This document shows, in pieces, positions 17,295-27,200 of a stretch of DNA of 46,452 bases. The DNA is from an uncultured Acidimicrobiales bacterium (lineage in GTDB: Bacteria > Actinomycetota > Acidimicrobiia > Acidimicrobiales > SZUA-35). The notes below the pieces were generated by a model that was not told the DNA's origin, did not search any database, and saw only the letters and a program-made list of their open reading frames with translations. Numbering within the stretch: the first letter of the stretch is position 1; the number at the start of each line of letters is the position of its first letter. Position numbers and translations under genes: made by a program. Where the stretch lies: positions 1-46,452 of the forward strand of contig CALJSB010000023.1 in the NCBI GenBank assembly GCA_937976305.1, written 5' to 3'.

Positions 17295-19763
17295 CTAACC
17301 CCGAGGGCGTTCGTGCTCGGGATCGTAGATGCCGTGGGCGTGCCGAGTCGCCGGTAGATCGACGCCGTAGCCATCCACCGTGAATCCGTCGACTGTGTCG
17401 GCGTGGCGGCCCTCGACATAGCCCAGGCACACACGCTGCGCTGTGCGAAACCCCATGCTGGCCGAGGTCACGAACCCGACCGCCTCGCCATCAACCCGAA
17501 TCGGGGCTGAGGGCGGCGGATCACCCGAATCGCCTGGCATCGTCGAGATATCGAGTGTCCAGACGCCGTAGCTCCACGCGGCTGGTGTTTCAGCCCGGGC
17601 GAGTGTTGCTTCGCGGCCAATGAAGTCAGGCTTGTCGAGTGCGAGAAAGCGGTCGAGACCAACATCGAACGGCGTGTACTCGACACCGAACTCGCTCCCC
17701 CATCCGTGGTAACCCTTCTCGATGCGCATCGAGTTGAGGGCATAGGAACCAAAGTCGCGCAGTCCGAGATCGCCACCGGCGTCGTGCAGTGCGGTGTAGA
17801 GCCCAACCAGATCCTCATCGTCGACGTGGAGCTCCCACCCGAGTTCACCAACAAAGCTCACTCGAAGCGCCGTCGCCACGATGCCCGCAACGTCGATCTC
17901 GCGCACCGACATCCACGGCGCTTCAGTCTTCGACACATCTGCACTCGTGAGGCGGCTCAGTAGTTCTCGCGAGTTGGGGCCCATCACCATCAGCGTCGAG
18001 GTCCGATCGGTGCCCAGTTTCAGATCCACCGAGCCATCAGCTGGCAAGTGGCGCTGGAGCCAGTCGAAATCCCTTTCCCGTGCGGCAGTCGGGCCAAGCC
18101 ACAGGAAGTGGTCGTCGCTCAAACGACCGATCGTCGCCTCACTCCACACGGTGCCGTTGGCACGCAGCAGATACGACAGCCGCACCTGGCCGATCTTTGG
18201 CAGTCGGGTGCACACCATCCGATCGAGAAACTCGGCAGCTCCGGGGCCAGAGATTTCATAGCGAGTGAATCCGCCGTGGTCCATCACGCCGACGTGGTCT
18301 CGTACGGCCTCACACTCTGTGGCAACTACGTCGTGCCAGTGTTCGTCCCGATAGCTGAGCGTGTCGTGCGAGTACTCCCCCGAGCCGAACCAAAATGCTC
18401 GTTCCCAGCCTGCGATCTGTCCGAACCGGGCACCACGGCCAGCAAGGGTGTCGTAGAGGGGTGTTTGTTGCGTGGGCCGGGCCGAGGTCCACATGCGATG
18501 AGGAAAGGGGGCGCCGTATTGATGGGCGTACATCTCTCGCACCCGAGCATTGGCGTAGGAGTCACGGCCTGAGCCGGCCATGGCCCAATCGCCATAACGT
18601 CGCGGGTCCCACGGCCAAACGTCCCACTCCGTTTCGCCACCCGTGATCAGCTCGGTCAGCACCTTCCCAGCGGCCGCGGCGTGGGTGATGCCGATCTGCA
18701 CACCGACAGCCTGATAGAAGCCGTCGACGCCTGCGGCCGGGCCAATCAGCGGATTCATGTCGGGTGTGTAGGTGATCGGCCCGTTCACGAATTCGGCAAT
18801 GCCCACCTCACCGAGAATCGGAACATGCGCCATGGCCAGTTCTGCGACTTCGGCGATGCCTTCGTCGTCGGCCGCAAACAGCGAAGAGTCGAAGACATCA
18901 GGCAGTGCGTCTTCCCACACGGTGCGCCCGTCGTGGCCGTAGTTGCCGAACAGCAGGCGGTCGTTCTCTCGCCGCAGGTAGAACATGATCTCGGGATCGC
19001 GAACCAGCGGGAAGGTGTCCGGCACCTCATCGAGGGCCGGCACCGGGCCGGTCAACAGATACTGATGTTCCAGAACAGCGAGCGGTGCATCGATGCCGGC
19101 CATCGCTGCGATCTCAGCACCGTAGAAACCAGCGGCGTTGATCACGATGTCGCACTCGATCGCCGAGCGCTCGCCGCCGCGTTCGATGGTCACGCTCCAA
19201 CGCGCGTCGCTTTCGGCACCGAGCCGGTTGAGGTCAACCACCTGGGTGTGCCGCCATACCTGACCGCCCAGGGCCCGTGAGCGGGTGGCAAACGACTGTG
19301 TGAGTCCGCTGGGATCAATGTCGCCTTCGTACGGGTCGAGCAGCCCGGCGATCACCGAACCGTCGTCCTGCCAGAACGGGTGGAGCTCCTCCATCTCGGT
19401 TGGCGAGATCATCTGCAGATCAAACCCGAGACCGGTGGCGATGCCGATGAGATGGTGGAAGTGGTTGATTCGCTCCGGGGTGTGCCCGGGCCAGAACGCT
19501 TGGGTGTGTCGGTAGGTAATCGGCGCCTCGGGGTCGACTGCCAGCTCGGAGTAGAGCTTCCAGGCGTAGTTGCCGGCTCGCTGTCCGAGCCAGCTGTTGG
19601 AGAACGTGGGCACGTTGCCCGCCGCATGCCATGTGGAGCCGGCGGTCAATTCGTGCTTCTCGAGCAGCACCGAGTTTGTTCGTCCCGCAGTTGCGAGGTG
19701 CCATTGGATCGAGGCACCGACCGCGCCACCGCCAACAACGACGATTTCGAACCGTTCAGTCAT
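17295..19763 (-). CDS. Dimethylglycine/sarcosine dehydrogenase-like FAD-GcvT protein
   Basis: An 822-residue flavoprotein. The N-terminal DAO domain (GGGAVG at 11-16, about 6-375) oxidises an N-methyl group. A linking FAO_M-type region (about 378-432) and then a GcvT aminomethyltransferase domain with its C-terminal barrel (about 435-820) would pass the carbon to tetrahydrofolate as 5,10-methylene-THF. Length and order match dimethylglycine and sarcosine dehydrogenases. The ATG at 19763 overlaps the last eight bases of the MttB-family gene, so both are made from one message. The likely substrate is a secondary or tertiary N-methyl amine; which one cannot be told from the sequence. Confidence 0.93.
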   Translation of the reverse strand: MTERFEIVVVGGGAVGASIQWHLATAGRTNSVLLEKHELTAGSTWHAAGNVPTFSNSWLGQRAGNYAWKLYSELAVDPEAPITYRHTQAFWPGHTPERINHFHHLIGIATGLGFDLQMISPTEMEELHPFWQDDGSVIAGLLDPYEGDIDPSGLTQSFATRSRALGGQVWRHTQVVDLNRLGAESDARWSVTIERGGERSAIECDIVINAAGFYGAEIAAMAGIDAPLAVLEHQYLLTGPVPALDEVPDTFPLVRDPEIMFYLRRENDRLLFGNYGHDGRTVWEDALPDVFDSSLFAADDEGIAEVAELAMAHVPILGEVGIAEFVNGPITYTPDMNPLIGPAAGVDGFYQAVGVQIGITHAAAAGKVLTELITGGETEWDVWPWDPRRYGDWAMAGSGRDSYANARVREMYAHQYGAPFPHRMWTSARPTQQTPLYDTLAGRGARFGQIAGWERAFWFGSGEYSHDTLSYRDEHWHDVVATECEAVRDHVGVMDHGGFTRYEISGPGAAEFLDRMVCTRLPKIGQVRLSYLLRANGTVWSEATIGRLSDDHFLWLGPTAARERDFDWLQRHLPADGSVDLKLGTDRTSTLMVMGPNSRELLSRLTSADVSKTEAPWMSVREIDVAGIVATALRVSFVGELGWELHVDDEDLVGLYTALHDAGGDLGLRDFGSYALNSMRIEKGYHGWGSEFGVEYTPFDVGLDRFLALDKPDFIGREATLARAETPAAWSYGVWTLDISTMPGDSGDPPPSAPIRVDGEAVGFVTSASMGFRTAQRVCLGYVEGRHADTVDGFTVDGYGVDLPATRHAHGIYDPEHERPRG

Positions 19764-21252
19764 TGTGCACATCCAGCTGAATCGGGAACCGAGCTCGAAT
19801 CGCATCTTCTGCGCTGCGAGGAAGGTGATCGGGGCGCCCAGCGGCCAGGATGTGCTCGACCTGGACGGACGCTCGGTCCCACAGGCTCGGCTTGCCGGCC
19901 GACACCCACTCGTCGACGGTCTGACGGTCGCCAAGGTCCGGGTAGACGTACTCGGTCCGCATGAGCTCAAGCGTTTGCGGCTCACCGAGGTAGTGGCCTT
20001 CGCCACTTACCACGCCGTCGATCATGTCGAGATCCAAGTAGGCGGTGTCGACCTCGACCCCGCGAACCGACCGCAAGATGGCACCGCACATGTCATTGTC
20101 GATCACGAGGCTCTCGGGGCTCGCCACCATGATCGAACCCAACATGCCGACCGAGAGCTGCACCATCTCGGCACCGGCTTGGGCGGCCAGCGCAACGGTG
20201 TAGCCCTTCTCGTACCCGGCCTGACTGTCCGCGGCCTTCGCCTCGGTGATGCCGGCCGACACCGCATGCGGGATGTCGAGATGACCGAGCAGTTGGGCTG
20301 CTGCGGCACTGGCGACAGCGGCTTCGCCACTGCCTCCGGTCATCGCCCCTGTTCGCAAGTCAGACACGAAGGGCATGAAGGCGTGAATGCAGGGGTGCCC
20401 GGGTTTGATGGCATCGGCCATGGCGACACCGGCCAAAATCTCAGCGAGGCCCTGGGCCAAGCTGCCCGCCAACGACGGTGGTGAGGTGGCTCCTGCCTGT
20501 CCTGCTGAGCATGTCTGCACGATCATGCCCCGAGCAATCGCCCGCTCCATGATCTCGTAGCCCTCCGGTGAGAATCGCAGCGGAGGCACCACATGCACCA
20601 CGACAGCCATCGAGAACGGTTGAGCGGCAAACCGGCCCTCTCCGCCAAGGCTCATGTCGAACAGATCAACGACAGGGTCCACAGTGGCGGCTGACGTGAA
20701 GCTCACCCCGGTTGGCTTTGCTGTCGCTGCGGTCACCGCAAACGCCGTGTTGAGATCGAGTTCGAGCTCATCTGTGACGTCTCGGGCAACCAGCGGACGG
20801 AGCCCGTAGTGAATGTTGGGAAGCTCATCGACCATTCGCATCATGGACCACAGATCACGCAGTTCGGATTCGCGGTAGACGCCGGTGTTCGCATCGAGCA
20901 CGTTGACGGCTGCTCCACCAGTGCCGATGTGGACGGCGCCACCACCAATGGACAGGCCCCGGTCCGGATCAAAGCCTGGGAGCGACACGATTGAGGGCGC
21001 ACGGCCAAGGGCTCGCTCGATCATCGCCCGAGGCAGAAGCAGCCGCCCGTCGTCCCGATACGTCGCCCCTGCGCTCAGCAGTCGTTCTGCGAGACCGGCG
21101 GGCGCATCGGCCATACCGACGTGCGCCAGCATGTCGAAGGCGTGATCGACGATCGCATCTCGGTCGGCGTCAGCGAGCGGCGAATACGCCCCGCCAACTG
21201 GAGGCGCGGTGACCGCAGGACGAGTCGTCTGTTGGCGCTTGCCTCGACGCAT
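19756..21252 (-). CDS. MttB-family methyltransferase without pyrrolysine
   Basis: A 498-residue homologue of trimethylamine methyltransferase. The frame is uninterrupted, so there is no amber (pyrrolysine) codon; length equals that of true MttB. Family-like stretches are AVHIGTGGAAVNVLDANTG and AQAGAEMVQLSVGMLGSI. Non-Pyl members studied elsewhere (MtgB type) demethylate quaternary amines such as glycine betaine and give the methyl to a corrinoid protein. No corrinoid protein or its activator is seen nearby. The -10 box TAGGAT lies six bases before the ATG. The overlapping downstream dehydrogenase could remove the next methyl group. Confidence 0.92.
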   Translation of the reverse strand: MRRGKRQQTTRPAVTAPPVGGAYSPLADADRDAIVDHAFDMLAHVGMADAPAGLAERLLSAGATYRDDGRLLLPRAMIERALGRAPSIVSLPGFDPDRGLSIGGGAVHIGTGGAAVNVLDANTGVYRESELRDLWSMMRMVDELPNIHYGLRPLVARDVTDELELDLNTAFAVTAATAKPTGVSFTSAATVDPVVDLFDMSLGGEGRFAAQPFSMAVVVHVVPPLRFSPEGYEIMERAIARGMIVQTCSAGQAGATSPPSLAGSLAQGLAEILAGVAMADAIKPGHPCIHAFMPFVSDLRTGAMTGGSGEAAVASAAAAQLLGHLDIPHAVSAGITEAKAADSQAGYEKGYTVALAAQAGAEMVQLSVGMLGSIMVASPESLVIDNDMCGAILRSVRGVEVDTAYLDLDMIDGVVSGEGHYLGEPQTLELMRTEYVYPDLGDRQTVDEWVSAGKPSLWDRASVQVEHILAAGRPDHLPRSAEDAIRARFPIQLDVHND

Positions 21253-21258
21253 CCGCCG

Positions 21259-21264
21259 ATCCTA
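21259..21264 (-). promoter_or_regulatory. -10 box TAGGAT of a leaderless promoter
   Basis: On the minus strand TTGGCG (21281-21286), 16 bases, TAGGAT, six bases (CGGCGG), ATG at 21252. This is the best-formed -35/-10 pair in the window and drives the MttB/dehydrogenase pair. Confidence 0.6.
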
Positions 21265-21367
21265 CGGCTCCGTGCTGGTCCGCCAATGCGATGCGCTGCG
21301 ACGGATTTTTGCGAACTCTTGCCACACCCGCGACGCTCCCTTGACCGTGGTGTGCGACGCTCGATCC

Positions 21368-22828
21368 ATGGCAACGCAAGAGCCACCCGATCCCGGTCTG
21401 CCCATCAAGCTCGAACCGTGCTCCAACGGCGAGTACGTGCCCAGGCCACCAAGCCCACTCGTGCGTCGCACCATCGAGCGAACGAACGCCATCGTCGACG
21501 ACAAAGCCCGCCGCCTCGGCATGAGCCGTCGGCAGTTTCTGCGGACCACGCTCGGAGCAACCACCACCATGGCGGTGTTTGCTGCGTGCAGCCGCGAACA
21601 GGGTGACGTCGGCGGACAGTTCGACCCTTCGACCACCAGCACCACCACAACGACGGCCAACACGACAACGGCACCCGAGGCTGAATCGGACGTCACGATG
21701 GACGAGGAGACCGCGGAAGAAGCGCTGGCGGCTCCCGAGGAAGAGTACGTGTTCGATGTGCAGGGTCACTTGCTGGAGTACCCAGACGATGCGCCCGGCG
21801 ACCCCGGCTTCCCACAGTCGTCATGTGGCGAGGCCCAACCCGGTGATTGCTACGGCATCGATCATTTCCTCGAGGCCATGTTTCTCGACAGCGACACCGC
21901 AATGGTGATGCTCTCAGCGATCCCCTTCGGCAACGGCGCCCTCTCCCCCGAAGTCATGCAGCGAGCCATCGAAACCGCAGATCGAATGGGGTGCTCCGAT
22001 CGAGTGATGATGCAGGGAGAGTCGTTCCCGACCTCGGTGGGCCTCGACGCAATGGAAACCGTTGCCGCCAACTTCCCAATCCGGGCCTTCAAGACCTACA
22101 CCCACAATGGCGGCCCACCATGGCGGCTCGACGACGACACGGGCCAGGCCTACTTCGAGAAGGTCCAGGAGGTCGGCGTGCCGATCGTTGCCGTCCACAA
22201 GGGCCTCTCTGGCAACGACGTCTGGTCGTCACCCGTTGATGTCGGACCTGCTGCGGTCAACCATCCAGACGTCGACATCCTCGTTTATCACTCCGGATAC
22301 GAGTCGTCGCTGGTTGAAGGCCCCTACGACGCCAACGACGACGTCGGAGTGAACCGCCTCATCACGTCGGTGCGTAACGCCGGGCTCGGCCCAGGCACCG
22401 AGTTCAACGTCTACGCCGAACTCGGATCGACCTGGCGAAACGTCATGGCGAGCCCTGACGAAGCAGCCCACGTGATCGGCAAGCTGCTGGTGCACTTCGG
22501 CGAAGACAACATCCTGTGGGGTAGCGACTCGATCTGGTACGGCTCGCCCCAGGATCAGATCCAGATGTTCCGGGCCTTTCAGATCTCCGAACAGTTTCAG
22601 GAACAATTCGGCTACCCGGCCCTGACCGACGAGATCAAGCGCAAGATTTTCGGAGCCAACGCGGCGAGGGTGTTCGGCGTCGACCTGCCCGAAACCGCTT
22701 GCGCCATCGATCAGGAAGCGATTGATCAGCTTCGAGCAGAGCGAGATGAACAGGCCGGCGCTCCGACGCACCACACCCACGCCGAAGCTGGGTGGCGCAC
22801 CTACCTTCGAGAGTTCGGCTCGGTATGA
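21368..22828 (+). CDS. Tat-exported amidohydrolase-family protein
   Basis: A 486-residue protein. An unusual 50-residue hydrophilic leader precedes a twin-arginine motif SRRQFLR (Arg54-Arg55), a hydrophobic core and a lipobox-like AVFAAC. A linker of repeated Thr and Ser (STTSTTTTTANTTTA) then leads to a TIM-barrel domain starting EYVFDVQGHLLEYP and ending HFGEDNILWGSDSIWYGSP, typical of amidohydrolase_2 proteins. The DxQGH form replaces the usual DxH metal motif. An internal ATG at residue 52 would give a shorter, conventional Tat signal. The barrel would act on the outer face of the membrane. Substrate unknown. Confidence 0.88.
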   Translation: MATQEPPDPGLPIKLEPCSNGEYVPRPPSPLVRRTIERTNAIVDDKARRLGMSRRQFLRTTLGATTTMAVFAACSREQGDVGGQFDPSTTSTTTTTANTTTAPEAESDVTMDEETAEEALAAPEEEYVFDVQGHLLEYPDDAPGDPGFPQSSCGEAQPGDCYGIDHFLEAMFLDSDTAMVMLSAIPFGNGALSPEVMQRAIETADRMGCSDRVMMQGESFPTSVGLDAMETVAANFPIRAFKTYTHNGGPPWRLDDDTGQAYFEKVQEVGVPIVAVHKGLSGNDVWSSPVDVGPAAVNHPDVDILVYHSGYESSLVEGPYDANDDVGVNRLITSVRNAGLGPGTEFNVYAELGSTWRNVMASPDEAAHVIGKLLVHFGEDNILWGSDSIWYGSPQDQIQMFRAFQISEQFQEQFGYPALTDEIKRKIFGANAARVFGVDLPETACAIDQEAIDQLRAERDEQAGAPTHHTHAEAGWRTYLREFGSV

Positions 22829-22883
22829 GGTCCTTCTTTCTCGTTCGCGGATTGGTTCGATCGTGGTTCTTGAGCAAAGGGAA

Positions 22884-22907
22884 GCCTCGATACCATCTCG
22901 CCGAGGC
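22884..22907. terminator. Weak stem-loop, possible terminator
   Basis: GCCTCG (22884-22889) pairs with CGAGGC (22902-22907) around a 12-base loop in the 120-base gap after the Tat amidohydrolase gene. There is no T-run, so termination is uncertain. Confidence 0.2.
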
Positions 22908-22948
22908 CTCACCTTCCTCACCATCACGTCTACCAGAGGCGATCCAGT

Positions 22949-23422
22949 ATGAACATCTCCGCAGCTGACCTCGACACCGCCCGCAATGCCTGGAGCGACG
23001 GTCTCATCCAGATCTCGCTCGCATTCGATGAGCACGGCATCGACGAGGCACGATCGCTCGCCACAACGATCATCGACGATCTCTACGCGTACGAGCTCGG
23101 ACCAGTGCTGTTCAAACCGACGATGGCGAGTGGCGAGCAGACCTTCCGTCCGACCAAAGAAGGGGCGTTGTCGTACTTCGTCGCCCACGACCCCACCTAT
23201 CCCAACGATGGCGGCTTCGCCCTCAAGAGCTGGCGGTCGGTCGACAGCATGCCGTCTGCATCATTTGTCGAAGGTGGCGTTGGCATGTGGATGGGCAACA
23301 TGAGCTTCACCGACAAAGACGGTCAGACCACGGTGGTCGACAAGAGTTTCGGGTATCGGCGCAACGACGCCGGCGAGCTGAAGATCGTCCAGCACCACTC
23401 ATCGTTCCCCTACCAGCCGTAG
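22949..23422 (+). CDS. NTF2-like protein, CaMKII-association/SnoaL-like
   Basis: A 157-residue soluble protein. The length, the Trp/Gly-rich strands GGFALKSW and GVGMWMGNMSFTDKDG, and the ending KIVQHHSSFPYQP match the NTF2-like cone fold of proteins related to the calcium/calmodulin kinase II association domain. Members are enzymes of polyketide or steroid type or stand-alone binding proteins; no catalytic residues can be assigned. AGAGG lies nine bases before the ATG. Confidence 0.75.
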   Translation: MNISAADLDTARNAWSDGLIQISLAFDEHGIDEARSLATTIIDDLYAYELGPVLFKPTMASGEQTFRPTKEGALSYFVAHDPTYPNDGGFALKSWRSVDSMPSASFVEGGVGMWMGNMSFTDKDGQTTVVDKSFGYRRNDAGELKIVQHHSSFPYQP

Positions 23423-23461
23423 GGCGGGCGCGACGGCTGCTGCGTTGCCGGGGGCAATACG

Positions 23462-24139
23462 GTGGTGGGCGTGACTACCTGGTTGTTCCTGACTTCTCGA
23501 TCTCGCCGCGTCCCGGCTGTCCTGGCGCTCGCATGCATCGTTCTGCTTGCTGCGTGTGGCGACTCCGATGCCACCGATACGGCGGCTGGCGCGAGCGATA
23601 CGGCCGAGACAACTGAGATGGCCGAAACAGCGGAATCGACCGACGGCATTGACGAGAGCGCTGACGAAAGCGCTGCTGACGACATCACCAGCGAGGAGTC
23701 TGCTGGCAACCTCCAGATCGAGGACTTGAGGAGCGACGAAGAGGATGACGACCGGTCGCCGGAACAGCGGGCGATCGACCAATTCGACGTGACGATGTAC
23801 CAGCTCGGTGTCAGGGATCTGGCTGGTGTGAGCGACTGTGTCCTCGAGCGCCTCGACAGCGAAGGCCTCACCGTGCTTGACGACGAAGCCGCCAACTTCG
23901 CCGCACTGTTCGGTTGCGAACCAGACGTCCGAACCGTCTTCTTCGGCGACCAAAGTGCTGCCCTCGGTGCTGAGCAATGGGACTGTGCCACCAACGAGAT
24001 GGCGCTCTGGATCAGCGACCTCCCGCTCACGGAAGCGCAGAGCTTCTTCGCGGCTCCAACACTGCCGGATGAGCTCCTCTCGCTCATTACCTTCTCGTGT
24101 GGCGTCAGCGAGGACGAGTTCCTCACCATCCTCGGCTGA
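23462..24139 (+). CDS. Small acidic lipoprotein, unknown function
   Basis: Up to 225 residues. A lipoprotein signal (RSRRVPAVLALACIVLLAACGD, Cys at about 32) is followed by a long acidic Asp/Glu/Ser/Thr/Ala linker (about 35-100) and then a C-terminal domain with several Cys (SDCVLE, FGCEPD, WDCATN, FSCGVSED). The even number of Cys suggests disulfides outside the membrane. Three GTG codons (23462, 23465, 23471) are possible starts; the last lies closest to a normal signal. No known domain recognised. Confidence 0.75.
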   Translation: MVGVTTWLFLTSRSRRVPAVLALACIVLLAACGDSDATDTAAGASDTAETTEMAETAESTDGIDESADESAADDITSEESAGNLQIEDLRSDEEDDDRSPEQRAIDQFDVTMYQLGVRDLAGVSDCVLERLDSEGLTVLDDEAANFAALFGCEPDVRTVFFGDQSAALGAEQWDCATNEMALWISDLPLTEAQSFFAAPTLPDELLSLITFSCGVSEDEFLTILG

Positions 24140-24181
24140 GCCATCGCTCGCGACGTTTGGGCGCACGGCACCAGCCTCGTT

Positions 24182-24187
24182 TAGGTT
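24182..24187 (+). promoter_or_regulatory. Possible -10 box TAGGTT of the acyl-CoA carboxylase
   Basis: TAGGTT within TTAGGTTCG, about 44 bases upstream of the GTG at 24231. The same nine bases recur before the cupin gene at 44211. Confidence 0.35.
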
Positions 24188-24230
24188 CGGCTCGAGCAAG
24201 ACCGCTGAGCAGAGAAACGAGTCGACCGCC

Positions 24231-27200
24231 GTGCCTTCACCCCTGCGCCGAGTACTGATTGCCAACCGCGGCGAGATCGCCATCCGGATTGCTGAAGCGG
24301 CTGCGGTCAGCGGCACCGAGTCGGTCGCCATCTACGTCGATGCCGACGAACGAGCCCTGCACACCCGACTGGCTGACGCTGCGGTGTTGATCCCGTCCAC
24401 GCCCAGTGACCCGGTTGCCGGCTATCTCGACGTCGACGCCATCGTGGGGGCCGCTGTCGAAGCGGGCTGCGATGCCATCCACCCCGGGTATGGATTCCTC
24501 TCGGAGAACCCTGCCCTGGCATCGGCCTGTGAAGCCGCCGGCATCACCTTCATCGGACCTCCACCAGAGGCCCTTGGCTTGTTTGGCGACAAGGTCGCAG
24601 CCCGCGCCCTTGCCACCGCAACGGGCATTCCAACCGTCCCGGGAAGTTCCGATGCGGTTGCCGACACAACGATGGCGGCCTCAATTGCCAACGACGTTGG
24701 CTTTCCCGTTGTTCTGAAGGCATCGGCTGGAGGCGGTGGTCGAGGTATCCGCAGGGTCGACTCGCCTTCTGAACTCGAAGAGGCGTTCGAACGCTGCGCG
24801 TCGGAGGCCGCAGCAGCATTCGGCGACGGCACCCTGTTTGTCGAAAAGCTCATCGAGCGTCCCCGCCACATCGAGGTGCAAGTACTCGTCGACCAAGCGG
24901 GCACCGCCGTGCATCTCGCAGATCGAGATTGTTCGGTGCAGCTCCGCAACCAGAAGGTGGTCGAGATCGCCCCGGCCTCGGGGCTCGATTCAGCACTTCG
25001 TCAGACCCTGTGGCAGCAGGCCACTGAGCTGGCAGTCGCCGGCGGCATCCGCAACGCCGCAACCGTCGAGTTCCTGGTCGACCCAGACAGCGGCGCCCAC
25101 TTCTTCATCGAGTGCAACCCTCGGATTCAAGTGGAACACACCGTGACCGAGGAGGTCGCCGGAGTTGACCTCGTCGCAACGCAGTTCGCGCTTGCGGCCG
25201 GGCAGACCCTTGGCGAGCTGGGCATCACTGACTGTTCTGAACCGTACGGCCATGCGGTGCAGGCCCGAGTCGTGGCAACGGGGGCGGGCACCATCGCCGG
25301 CTACCGCGAGCCCGGCGGTGCGGGAGTTCGAACCGACGGATCGGGTTATGCCGGGCTGACACCCCCACCCTTCTTCGATCCCCTACTGGCCAAGGTCATC
25401 GGCCGGGCCAAAACACTCGCCGATGCCCTCGACGTGACCAGGCGAGCCATCGAGCGATTCCACATCGACGGCCTACCGACCAACCTGGGTTCACTGGCCG
25501 CAATCCTCGAAGCCGACGAACTCGGCGCAGCTGACGCTCGCACCACGATGCTCGCTGAACGCCCTGATCTCGTCGACACAACGACACCCGACGCACCGCT
25601 TGGTGAACTTCTCGGGGCTGTCGCTGGCTCGGCTGCTGCGGCCACCGCCACTGGCCCAGCGATCGAACCCGCTGTTGTCGCCCCAGGGCAGCACGCCGTC
25701 ATCTGCCCCGGTGCAGGCACGATCATTGACATCGCCGTTGCGGTTGGCGACAGCGTGTCGGCTGGCGCTCCCCTGTTCGTGCTGAGCGCCATGAAAATGG
25801 AGACCGTCGTCGCTGCGCCTGCATCCGGCACCGTTCGCAGCCTGGCTGCGGTCGGTATTGGCGATCAGGTGCACGCCGACGATGTGCTTGCCGCCCTCGA
25901 GGCGACCGACAGCGCACAAGCCAACGGATCCGGTGGCAGCCCGTGGCAGGACACGCTCGATCAGGTCTCCACCCTTCAACGGCTGGCCGAGGAACGACTC
26001 GGCCCCGACTCACAAGAGCGAGGCGTTGTTCGGCAACGCAGCCGCAACAAGCTGACATGTCGTGAACGGATCGATGTGCTGCTCGACGAGGGGTCGTTCC
26101 GCGAGGTGGGAAGCACCGCAGGGTTCGCGTCCTACGACGAGCACGGCAATATCACTGCCTTCACCCCGGCCAACAGCGTCGGTGGCACGGGCACGATCGA
26201 GGGCCGTCCGGCGGTTGTCTGCGCAGACGACTTCACTTCCCGTGGCGGGCACTCCGACGGAGCGATCGCCGCAAAGAGCGTGTACCTCGACCAACTCTCC
26301 GTTGAGTTGCGGGTTCCCTCTATCCGGCTCTTGGACGGATCATCGGGCGGAGGTTCAGTGGCATCGATGGTTCCCGAGCAGAAGGCGAAGGGCGAATCAA
26401 ACGCCAAGGAGAGCAGCGGGGCCATCGAAGCCGGCAAGCCAAGAGTCTCGGGTGGGGGCGGCTCGTTCCTCCCGGGGCACCTCGGGTCAACCGAGTACAC
26501 CAGACAGTTGGCCGAAGTCCCCGTTGTGAACGTGCTGCTCGGCAGCGTTGTGGGCCTCGGGGCGGCCAAAGCGGTGCTCGGTCACTTCTCGGTCATGGTG
26601 CGCGACATCTCGCAGTTGTTCGTGGCCGGACCTCCCGTCGTGAGCCACGCCATGGGCGTCGACATCACCAAGGAAGAACTCGGCGGGTGGGAGATCCACG
26701 CTCGCAATGGCTCGGTCGACAACCTCGCCGAGACCGAAGACGAGGCAATGGAGATGACCAGACGCTTTCTGTCGTATCTCCCGCCCAGCGTGTTCGATGC
26801 CCCACCTCGGGTTGAACCGACCGACGACCCCAACCGTCGCGAAGACGAACTGTCGTGGCTGATTCCGAGAAAGCGGACGACGACCTTCGACATTCGGCGG
26901 GCCATCACACTGATCGCCGACCTCGACTCGTTCTTCGAGATCGGCACCCATTGGGGAACCGATCAGGTCACCGGGTTCGCTCGCTTGAACGGCCACCCCG
27001 TCGGGGTGATCGCTTCGGACTCCCGGCACATCAACGGAGGCGCCCTCACAGCTGATGGTTGCGACAAGCTCACCCGTCACCTCGACCTCTGCGACCTGTT
27101 TCATCTGCCGGTCGTCAATCTCGTCGACAATCCGGGGTTCGCTGTCGGTATCGAGCACGAAATCACGAGCACGATTCGGCGGGGAGCAACCTGGATGGTG

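Noticed and set aside
19764..20006. Upstream extension of the dehydrogenase frame
   Set aside because: The extra residues lie inside the MttB gene and are low-complexity; the FAD motif begins right after the ATG at 19763.
19756..21252. Pyrrolysine codon in the MttB homologue
   Set aside because: The frame is free of in-frame TAG, so no amber read-through is needed.
22229..23188. Minus-strand frame of 319 codons across the Tat amidohydrolase and NTF2-like genes
   Set aside because: Antisense to two supported genes and without recognisable features.
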